Assembly (NCBI GenBank): GCA_028717165.1
Contig: JAQUOK010000174.1
Span: forward strand, 1 to 6,748
Direction of reading: 5' to 3'
From: Victivallaceae bacterium
GTDB lineage: Bacteria > Verrucomicrobiota > Lentisphaeria > Victivallales > Victivallaceae
DNA: 6,748 nucleotides
The notes below the pieces were generated by a model. That model had not been told where the DNA came from and ran no database searches. It was given only the letters and a program-made list of their open reading frames with translations. The translations under genes were made by a program, and so were the position numbers. This document shows positions 1 through 4,934 of the stretch, piece by piece (the stretch's first letter is position 1; each line of letters starts with the position of its first letter).

Positions 1-41
1 GTAGAGAAAATATAATATCAGGCTAATTTCAAAGCGCCCCC

Positions 42-70
42 TTGACAAATACCGGTTATTTGGTTATATT
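42..70 (+). promoter_or_regulatory. Sigma-70-type promoter of the ars-like operon
   Basis: The -35 box TTGACA (42-47) is a perfect consensus match. It is separated by exactly 17 bp from the -10 box TATATT (65-70), which matches 5 of 6 consensus bases. Transcription would start near 77, giving a leader of about 20 nt before the arsR start at 98. This is the only strong promoter I can see for the eight plus-strand genes downstream. Its near-consensus quality fits a promoter that is strong by default and held off by a repressor. Confidence 0.82.
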
Positions 71-80
71 ACCAAATAAC
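55..80 (+). promoter_or_regulatory. Palindromic operator, probable ArsR binding site
   Basis: A perfect inverted repeat has 10-bp arms GTTATTTGGT (55-64) and ACCAAATAAC (71-80). The 6-bp spacer is exactly the -10 hexamer at 65-70. A dimer bound here would block RNA polymerase directly. AT-rich arms of this kind around a short spacer are typical of ArsR/SmtB-family operators, and the ArsR-like gene starts 18 bp downstream, so autorepression is the natural reading. The repeat and its position are seen directly. Binding by the adjacent regulator is inferred. No second copy was found in the 2472-2560 gap. Confidence 0.82.
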
Positions 81-97
81 AAAATACAGGTTTTGCA

Positions 98-418
98 ATG
101 AAGGAAGTTAATGCGGCGTTATCCGGCGCCAAGGCTAAAATTTTGAAAGCTCTGGCGCATCAGACCCGGATCTATATGGTTGAAAAACTGTCAGGCGGCG
201 AAAAATGCGTTTGCGAATTTGTCGGTGAAACCGGCTTGGATTTTTCCACCGTGTCCAAACATCTGGCGATTTTGAAGGACGCCGGGATTGTCCGGGACGA
301 CAAACGCGGGCAGAAAGTATTCTACAGCCTGAAAGTTCCGTGCATAACGAATTTCCTCGGCTGCATAGAAACGATTATAAAAAGCAATCTTGAGGAACAG
401 TCCTCAATGTTTAAGTGA
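98..418 (+). CDS. arsR: ArsR/SmtB-family metalloid-responsive repressor
   Basis: This is a 106-residue winged-helix repressor, the usual length for the family. The N-terminal helix carries the family signature around residues 18-25 (ALAHQTRI). The metal-binding motif C37-V-C39 sits at the start of the helix before the recognition helix, where ArsR proteins bind As(III)/Sb(III). The recognition helix includes STVSKHLAILKDAG (50-63), followed by the wing (RGQKVFYSL, 70-78). Binding of a trivalent metalloid should release the DNA. Two further cysteines, C82 and C89, lie in the C-terminal helix region and could supply a third ligand. A modest ribosome site (CAGG, 87-90) lies 7 nt before the ATG. 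The perfect palindrome over the promoter at 55-80 is its likely operator, so it probably controls itself and the downstream genes. The family call is secure. The inducer (arsenite, organoarsenical or another soft metal) is inferred. Confidence 0.92.
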   Translation: MKEVNAALSGAKAKILKALAHQTRIYMVEKLSGGEKCVCEFVGETGLDFSTVSKHLAILKDAGIVRDDKRGQKVFYSLKVPCITNFLGCIETIIKSNLEEQSSMFK

Positions 419-427
419 GCGGCTCTT

Positions 428-1729
428 ATGAACTGGAAACAGGAATGGAAAAAATTGCTGGTCATTGCCGGAGTATTTCTGGCATGCTTCTATTTGCCGG
501 TCGGCGCGGGACGCTTTGACAATGCCGTGCTTGAAGCTTTCCATCTGGTGAAATGGTATGCCCGCGAACACGTGATTCTCTGTCTGGTTCCGGCGTTTTT
601 TATTGCCGGGGCGATTTCCGTGTTTGTCAGCCAGGCGTCGGTTATGAAGTACCTTGGCGCTAAAGCGATTAAAATATTGGCTTACGGCGTCGCCTCAGTT
701 TCCGGTACGATTCTGGCGGTTTGTTCCTGTACGGTTCTGCCGCTTTTCGCCGGGATATATAAAATGGGGGCGGGACTGGGACCCGCATGCGCATTTTTGT
801 ATTCCGGGCCGGCTATCAATGTACTGGCAATTATCCTGACCGCCAGGGTATTGGGGATCGAACTCGGTATCGCGCGTGCGGTAGGAGCGATAGCTTTCAG
901 CGTGATTGTCGGGCTTTTGATGCATTTTATTTTCCGGAAAGAAGAGAACGCCAAAGCCGCCGCGCAACCGGCGATGCCGGAGGAAGAAGCAAAACGTCCG
1001 CTCTGGCAGAATTCGCTTTATTTCGCGGCAATGGTGGGTATTCTGGTTTTTGCCAACTGGGGAAAACCCGATGGGCCAAGCGGTGTCTGGAATCTTATAT
1101 ACAATTGGAAATGGCCGATTACATCCGTTTTTTCAATTTTACTCGGTATAATGCTGATCAAATGGTTTGCGGTTAAATGGTGGAAGGTTGCAGTAACCGC
1201 AGTTCCAGTCACAATTCTGGCGCTGTTATTTCCTGACATTCCTCTGCTGGCGTTTGCCGCCGGTACGGTTGGGCTGTCGGCTTTTACAAGCACGGACAAG
1301 GGAGAAACGGGAGAATGGTTTTCGTCATCGTGGACTTTTGCCAAGCAAATACTGCCGTTGTTGCTGTTCGGCGTTTTGATTGCCGGGTTACTGTTGGGAA
1401 GAGTTGGACATGAAGGCGTGATTCCGTCTGAATGGGTGGCAAACGCCGTCGGCGGAAATTCGTTATGGGCCAATTTTTTTGCGTCGTTTGCCGGGGCGTT
1501 CATGTATTTTGCCACCTTGACCGAAGTCCCGATCCTGCAGGGGCTGATCGCCAACGGCATGGGTAAAGGGCCGGCTCTGGCGCTGCTGCTTGCGGGCCCG
1601 GCTTTGAGTCTGCCTAACATGCTGGTGATCAGAAGTGTAATAGGGACGAAAAAAACGGTGGTTTTTGTCACACTTGTGATAGTAATGGCAACCTTCAGCG
1701 GCATGTTATTCGGGGCTTTTGCTGGATAG
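428..1729 (+). CDS. ArsP/DUF318-family permease (metalloid or metal efflux)
   Basis: This 433-residue polytopic inner-membrane protein has many hydrophobic segments, including roughly 10-26, 46-66, 84-108, 118-140, 150-168, 230-246, 305-325 and 405-430. A charged loop lies at about 169-192. It fits the PF03773 permease family, which includes ArsP (efflux of trivalent organoarsenicals) and SO_0444-type Cu/Zn exporters. The diagnostic motif is C99-S-C101 followed by TVLPLF in a membrane segment, with SGPAIN at 126-131 and a related AGPALSLPN at 389-397. The two halves align without gaps at an offset of 263 residues, indicating an internal duplication in which only the first half keeps the cysteine pair. 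It starts 9 nt after arsR with no strong ribosome site, suggesting translational coupling. The likely role is export of a thiol-reactive species. The substrate cannot be read from sequence, so no gene symbol is given. Confidence 0.88.
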   Translation: MNWKQEWKKLLVIAGVFLACFYLPVGAGRFDNAVLEAFHLVKWYAREHVILCLVPAFFIAGAISVFVSQASVMKYLGAKAIKILAYGVASVSGTILAVCSCTVLPLFAGIYKMGAGLGPACAFLYSGPAINVLAIILTARVLGIELGIARAVGAIAFSVIVGLLMHFIFRKEENAKAAAQPAMPEEEAKRPLWQNSLYFAAMVGILVFANWGKPDGPSGVWNLIYNWKWPITSVFSILLGIMLIKWFAVKWWKVAVTAVPVTILALLFPDIPLLAFAAGTVGLSAFTSTDKGETGEWFSSSWTFAKQILPLLLFGVLIAGLLLGRVGHEGVIPSEWVANAVGGNSLWANFFASFAGAFMYFATLTEVPILQGLIANGMGKGPALALLLAGPALSLPNMLVIRSVIGTKKTVVFVTLVIVMATFSGMLFGAFAG

Positions 1730-1742
1730 CAGGGATTTCGTT

Positions 1743-2471
1743 ATGAAAAAAATTACGGAAATTATTTTAAGCGTTATCGTCTTATCGGTTATAACTGGTA
1801 TTTTTACCGGTTGCGCTTCCAACTCTGAAGCATTGACCGCTAAAACAGAATGGTATTATTTTAATTGGATGGCAAACGCCGAATATGCGCCGGTCTTCAA
1901 GGTACGCGACACGGAAAGCAGTCTCGGTCCATATGCCAGGCAAACAAAAACCATCACGATGAAAGACCTGGTGAAGATGCACGGACACCCATGCGATGGT
2001 CTCGTTACCGCAGCTTGCGCGATGAAAGTCGGGCTGAATATGCTCTATCCCGACGGTGTGGTGGACCGTACCGACACTGGCTGTATTACTAAAAATTCTC
2101 CTTGCTACGGTGATGTGGCGGCTTATCTGACCGGTGGGCGAATCCGTTTCGGTACCCAAAAAATAGACCCCTCGCTTGGGGATGAATTCATTCTCTATCG
2201 CTTTTCAACAAAAAAGGCTGTGAAGGTTGCGCTCAAGCCTGGCGTTTTCCCTTCTACCGTTCAATCATTGGAAAAAAAGATCCGCAACGGAAACTTCACA
2301 AACGAAGAAATGCTGCAATGTCAGCAGCTTGAATGGGATTATGTCCGCAATCTGCTAAAATGTCCGCTTGTCGAATTGTTTGAAGTCTATGATTTGAAAA
2401 ATTTTAAGTGGATGCCTGACGCATATGAACATATCGGTAAACGCGGTGATGTAATCAACAAGAACAGGTAA
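1743..2471 (+). CDS. Exported FmdE-domain lipoprotein
   Basis: This 242-residue protein starts at the ATG at 1743, chosen because AGGGA (1731-1735) lies 7 nt upstream. An in-frame TTG at 1719 overlaps the permease and lacks a ribosome site. Residues 1-24 form a lipoprotein-like signal (KK, hydrophobic core, FTGC with C24 as the probable lipidated cysteine), so it should be membrane-anchored outside the cytoplasm. The FmdE-type domain begins near residue 73 with H80-G-H82-P-C84-D-G and continues with C92, then D-T-G-C114 and N-S-P-C121. These are the expected metal/cofactor-side residues of the family named after formylmethanofuran dehydrogenase subunit E. C193 and C207 lie further on. No methanogenesis genes are nearby, so that function is not implied. 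It lies 13 nt after the permease and is evidently co-transcribed. A metal- or metalloid-binding role is plausible but unproven. Confidence 0.85.
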   Translation: MKKITEIILSVIVLSVITGIFTGCASNSEALTAKTEWYYFNWMANAEYAPVFKVRDTESSLGPYARQTKTITMKDLVKMHGHPCDGLVTAACAMKVGLNMLYPDGVVDRTDTGCITKNSPCYGDVAAYLTGGRIRFGTQKIDPSLGDEFILYRFSTKKAVKVALKPGVFPSTVQSLEKKIRNGNFTNEEMLQCQQLEWDYVRNLLKCPLVELFEVYDLKNFKWMPDAYEHIGKRGDVINKNR

Positions 2472-2560
2472 AAACCGGAATAACAAAAAACAAAGTGCAA
2501 CATAACAATTTTTTCAGCTGTGCCTGATATTGTCGGGAACAACAAACTGGAGGTTAAAAA
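2472..2560. other. 89-bp intergenic gap inside the operon
   Basis: This is the only sizeable gap between plus-strand genes. I see no hairpin followed by a T-run, no convincing -35/-10 pair and no copy of the palindrome found at 55-80. A strong ribosome site, GGAGG (2549-2553), lies 7 nt before the next ATG. The gap could hold an internal promoter or processing site, but nothing in the sequence proves it. I treat the genes on both sides as one operon. Confidence 0.5.
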
Positions 2561-2791
2561 ATGAAAATTCAAATTCTCGGAACCGGATGTCCGAAATGCA
2601 AAAAACTGGCGGAAAACGCGGAAGCGGCCGCTCAAGAACTGGGACTCGACTTTGAACTTGAAAAAGTCACGGACATCAACAAAATAATGGGATTCGGCGT
2701 GATGATGACTCCGGCGCTGGCCGTTGACGGAACAGTAAAGGTCGTAGGCAAGGTTCCATCAAGCGAAGAAATAAAAGCTATGTTAAAATAA
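2561..2791 (+). CDS. TM0996/MTH895-type glutaredoxin-like thiol protein
   Basis: This 76-residue protein has a single minimal thioredoxin fold, the normal size for this family. The first beta strand (KIQILGTG) leads straight into the redox motif C10-P-K-C13. The fold-defining cis-proline is P51 in MMTPALAVDG, and the C-terminal helix includes SSEEIKAMLK. No signal peptide is present, so it should act in the cytoplasm as a dithiol reductant or thiol carrier. The best ribosome site of the operon, GGAGG, sits 7 nt upstream, suggesting high translation. Members of this family commonly accompany PF03773 permeases and ArsR regulators. Its stop codon overlaps the ribosome site of the next gene. It could correspond to the ArsE-like partner of the ArsF/ArsG pair downstream, but I cannot decide between this gene and the thioredoxin at 3211. 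Confidence 0.9.
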   Translation: MKIQILGTGCPKCKKLAENAEAAAQELGLDFELEKVTDINKIMGFGVMMTPALAVDGTVKVVGKVPSSEEIKAMLK

Positions 2792-2802
2792 GGGATATAA
2801 TC

Positions 2803-3183
2803 GTGAGCGAAAAAAAATCATGTGCATGCAGTTCGGCCCCTAAACTCATTTTCCCATGTTCTGGTTCGGCTGATGTCGGGGAAATCACAGACAGGGCCGC
2901 ACGTAAACTCATGCGCAACGGGGACGGAAAAATGTTTTGCCTTGCCGGAATCGGAGGGCGTGTCAGCGGCATTATAAAGTCAACCGCGAGCGCCTCAAAA
3001 GTCCTGGTGATAGATGGATGCCCCCTGAGTTGTGCGAAAAACTGTATGGAACTGGCCGGTTTTAAAAATTTTGAATATATAAATCTTGCCGAACTTGGAA
3101 TGCAGAAAGGAACAAGCGGAATAACTGAGGGCAATATTGAAAAGGTTGCCTGCTGCGGAAAAGAAAAACTTGCCTGTCAATAA
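2803..3183 (+). CDS. Cys-rich putative zinc-binding protein, DGC domain
   Basis: This 126-residue protein has a GTG start at 2803, supported by AGGGA (2791-2795) 7 nt upstream and overlapping the previous stop codon. It carries the DGC-domain hallmark D71-G-C73-P-L-S-C77-A-K-N-C81. Upstream family features are P18-C19-S-G-S-A-D and a C46-L-A-G-I-G-G segment. There are ten cysteines in all. Beyond the core they include an N-terminal C7-A-C9 pair and a C-terminal C117-C118 plus C125 cluster. No signal peptide or membrane segment is seen, so it is probably cytoplasmic. The family is annotated as putative zinc-binding and has no firmly assigned reaction. In this context it may bind the soft metal or metalloid before export, or be a substrate or partner of the CPKC protein encoded just upstream. 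The family call is firm and the role is inferred. Confidence 0.88.
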   Translation: MSEKKSCACSSAPKLIFPCSGSADVGEITDRAARKLMRNGDGKMFCLAGIGGRVSGIIKSTASASKVLVIDGCPLSCAKNCMELAGFKNFEYINLAELGMQKGTSGITEGNIEKVACCGKEKLACQ

Positions 3184-3197
3184 CTGATAATTTTAAT

Positions 3198-3201
3198 GGA
3201 G
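3198..3201 (+). promoter_or_regulatory. Ribosome site fixing the thioredoxin start
   Basis: GGAG lies 9 nt before the ATG at 3211. The earlier in-frame ATG at 3196 overlaps this site and has only AT-rich sequence upstream, so 3211 is the preferred start. Confidence 0.7.
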
Positions 3202-3210
3202 TTCAAAATA

Positions 3211-3747
3211 ATGAGTACTGAAAGCAAAAGTAACAAATCAAAAATCAGACATATGAAAGTCTTTATATTTATAATTCTCGTTGCCATAGATTTGACTTGC
3301 ATGGCACAGTTGAAAAGCCAATGTCCCTGTTCGGGAGGAATCTGCGTCACGTCAGCCGCTCAGAACGCTTTAGGAACAGTCCCGGCAAAAACAGAAGCTG
3401 AGGCTAAAAAGAAAATTGAAGCGAAGTTGCCGCTTTTGCTGGATTTCGGCGCGAAACAATGCATTCCCTGTAAAAAATTGGCTCCCATTCTTGACGAACT
3501 TGAAAAAGAATATAAAGGTATTCTTACTGTTAAGTTTATCGATGTGTGGGTGAAGGAAAATGCTGCCGAAGCTAAAAAATATGAGATCAGTTCTATTCCC
3601 ACTCAGATATTTTTTGATGCGGAAGGCAGGGAATTATGGCGTCATGAGGGATATATTTCAATGGAAGACATACTGGCGAAGTGGAAAGAGCTGGGTTATG
3701 ATTTTGCTGCCTTGAAGAAAGCCGGGACGGTAAAGGCTAAAAAATGA
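3211..3747 (+). CDS. Membrane-anchored periplasmic thioredoxin-fold protein (CIPC)
   Basis: This 178-residue protein is counted from the ATG at 3211, chosen over 3196 because of the GGAG site 9 nt upstream. A lysine-rich N terminus precedes one hydrophobic segment (about 16-29), which is best read as an uncleaved anchor or signal. A short cysteine-bearing stretch follows (C38-P-C40, then C45). The thioredoxin domain spans about 58-165, with the redox motif C84-I-P-C87 preceded by Q instead of the usual W, and the cis-proline at P130 (SSIPTQIFF). It should act on the periplasmic side as a thiol-disulfide or metalloid-thiol handler. It sits between the DGC protein and an ArsF-like gene that begins 1 nt after its stop. 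Thioredoxins of this type are usual neighbours of ArsF/ArsG. An ArsE-like role is possible. Confidence 0.88.
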   Translation: MSTESKSNKSKIRHMKVFIFIILVAIDLTCMAQLKSQCPCSGGICVTSAAQNALGTVPAKTEAEAKKKIEAKLPLLLDFGAKQCIPCKKLAPILDELEKEYKGILTVKFIDVWVKENAAEAKKYEISSIPTQIFFDAEGRELWRHEGYISMEDILAKWKELGYDFAALKKAGTVKAKK

Positions 3748-3748
3748 T

Positions 3749-4219
3749 ATGGAACTTTCTTTGAAAATTATAAAACGCTTATTGCTGGCCTTTGTTTTCA
3801 TAAGCATAGGTTTTGCTTTGGGGAAACACTTCAGTGCCTGGAAAGTTACGGCAAACCCTGCCGGGAAAGCCGTTTCCGCAGTGGTCAGGGTTTATTATAT
3901 GCACGGAACCATCCGCTGCGCTTCCTGCAACCGTATCGAGAAAATGACTGAGAAGCTCCTTAAGGATAAATATGCGGAAGAAATGGCTGCCGGGAGCATT
4001 GAATTTGCCGATATTAATTTCCAGGAACATGAAGTTCTAGCGAAACGTTTTGAGGTGACAGGCAGTTGTGTTGTTGTCGCAAAAATGCAGTCGGGAAAAA
4101 TTATTTTTTACAAACGGCTCGATAAAGTCTGGGAATTATTCAGAAAACCCGCCGAATTCGACGCTTATATCAGTGACGCCATACAAACTTGTTTAAAGTC
4201 CCAGGAGAGACGCAAATGA
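3749..4219 (+). CDS. arsF: ArsF-family membrane-anchored thiol protein
   Basis: This 156-residue protein has an N-terminal anchor (about 9-25, after KIIKR) and a periplasmic domain. The active motif is R56-C57-A-S-C60 after a YYMHGTI strand, with C107 in TGSCVVV and C148 near the C terminus. The fold looks thioredoxin-like, with ADINFQEHEVLAKRFEV resembling the middle of that fold. The pattern matches what databases call the nitrophenyl compound nitroreductase subunit ArsF family. That name comes from the reported arsEFG genes, in which ArsE and ArsF together reduce nitro-aromatic arsenicals. I see no flavin-binding or classical nitroreductase domain, so this protein alone is not an obvious nitroreductase. 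It begins 1 nt after the thioredoxin stop, without a good ribosome site, so it probably relies on translational coupling. Its stop overlaps the next start. Confidence 0.8.
   Translation: MELSLKIIKRLLLAFVFISIGFALGKHFSAWKVTANPAGKAVSAVVRVYYMHGTIRCASCNRIEKMTEKLLKDKYAEEMAAGSIEFADINFQEHEVLAKRFEVTGSCVVVAKMQSGKIIFYKRLDKVWELFRKPAEFDAYISDAIQTCLKSQERRK
4203..4209 (+). promoter_or_regulatory. Ribosome site fixing the arsG-like start
   Basis: AGGAGAG lies 6 nt before the ATG at 4216. It lies inside the arsF-like coding region and rules in favour of 4216 over an in-frame TTG at 4189. Confidence 0.75.
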
Positions 4220-4908
4220 GCTGGGTGGTCGTTTTCAGCGCTTTCTGGCTCGGTGTACTGACCTCGATAAGCCCGTGTCCGCTGGCAAGCAATATTGCGG
4301 CAATTTCCTTTATCGGCCGCCAGACAGGCAATGACCGCGGGGTTTTGCTTTCCGGGGGGTTGTATACTCTCGGACGGACTCTGGCATATATGGTTCTGGG
4401 AACGGTGATTGTTGCCGGGTTGCTGGCGGGCGGGGAAGTATCCCGTTTTCTGCAGCAGTATCTCAATGAAGCATTGGGGCCGCTTCTGATTCTGCTCGGA
4501 ATGGTATTGCTCGGGATGATCGGCGGCGGGCTGGCGGTGAATTTTTCCGGAGAAAATATCCGGGAGAAAGCGGAAAAGAACGGAGTGTGGTTTGCCCTGC
4601 CGCTCGGCGCACTTTTCGCGCTGTCGTTCTGTCCGGTTTCGGCGGGACTGTTTTTCGGCGCGCTGCTACCATTGTCGATCAAGTATTCAAGTTTTTGCCT
4701 TCTGCCGCTGGTCTACGGCATCGGAACCGCCGTTCCCGTGATATTTTTCGCTTTTCTGATCGCGTTCGGGGGAGAATACCTGGGAAAGGCTTTTCATTGC
4801 CTGACGCAAATTGAACTCTGGATCCGCCGCATAGCCGGAATAATTTTCATTCTCGCCGGCATATACTACTGCCTGACTTGTATATACGGCATCGATCTTT
4901 CGTTTTAG
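4216..4908 (+). CDS. arsG: ArsG-family CcdA-like membrane transporter
   Basis: This 230-residue polytopic membrane protein starts at the ATG at 4216, overlapping the arsF-like stop by 4 bp (ATGA). About six hydrophobic segments are visible: roughly 4-30, 44-70, 85-105, 125-153, 158-184 and 205-222. The signature S19-P-C21-P-L lies in the first segment and S137-F-C139-P-V-S in the fourth. These positions correspond to the redox cysteine pair of CcdA/DsbD membrane domains. Databases name this branch the aromatic aminobenzylarsenical efflux permease ArsG family, after work on arsEFG. Extra cysteines are C161, C195, C219 and C222. It could export the reduced arsenical, or like CcdA carry electrons from cytoplasmic thiols to the two anchored periplasmic thiol proteins encoded just upstream. 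The family call is firm and the choice between these roles is open. Confidence 0.85.
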   Translation: MSWVVVFSAFWLGVLTSISPCPLASNIAAISFIGRQTGNDRGVLLSGGLYTLGRTLAYMVLGTVIVAGLLAGGEVSRFLQQYLNEALGPLLILLGMVLLGMIGGGLAVNFSGENIREKAEKNGVWFALPLGALFALSFCPVSAGLFFGALLPLSIKYSSFCLLPLVYGIGTAVPVIFFAFLIAFGGEYLGKAFHCLTQIELWIRRIAGIIFILAGIYYCLTCIYGIDLSF

Positions 4909-4934
4909 CGTATTAGTTTTCCAGTAAGTTTCTT
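4909..4934. other. Convergent intergenic junction without visible terminator
   Basis: Only 26 bp separate the stop of the plus-strand operon from the stop of the minus-strand beta-helix gene. I see no stable hairpin with a T-run on either strand here. Just beyond, CAGAA/TTCTG (4945-4961) could form only a 5-bp stem. Termination may be Rho-dependent, or transcripts may overlap. Confidence 0.45.

Noticed and set aside
1018..1704. 228-codon open frame on the minus strand across the permease
   Set aside because: It is an antisense shadow of a clear membrane protein. Its translation is Pro/Ser/Thr-rich with no recognisable domain.
1719..1742. Earlier in-frame TTG start for the FmdE lipoprotein
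   Set aside because: It overlaps the permease end, lacks a ribosome site and would put polar residues before the signal peptide. The ATG at 1743 has AGGGA 7 nt upstream.
1743..2471. Methanogenesis or formylmethanofuran role for the FmdE-like protein
   Set aside because: The protein is exported and lipid-anchored, and no other formylmethanofuran dehydrogenase gene is present.
2500..2535. Possible internal promoter before the CPKC gene
   Set aside because: ATATTG/GATATT-like -10 candidates have no reasonable -35 partner at 16-18 bp.
3196..3210. ATG at 3196 as thioredoxin start
   Set aside because: There is only AT-rich sequence upstream, and the GGAG needed for the ATG at 3211 overlaps it.
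4189..4215. TTG at 4189 as arsG-like start
   Set aside because: It lacks a ribosome site and would overlap arsF by about 30 nt. The ATG at 4216 has AGGAGAG 6 nt upstream and gives a 4-bp coupling overlap.
4170..4682. 170-codon minus-strand frame across the arsF/arsG junction
   Set aside because: It is a shadow frame with low-complexity Pro/Ser/Arg composition, over two confident genes with conserved motifs.
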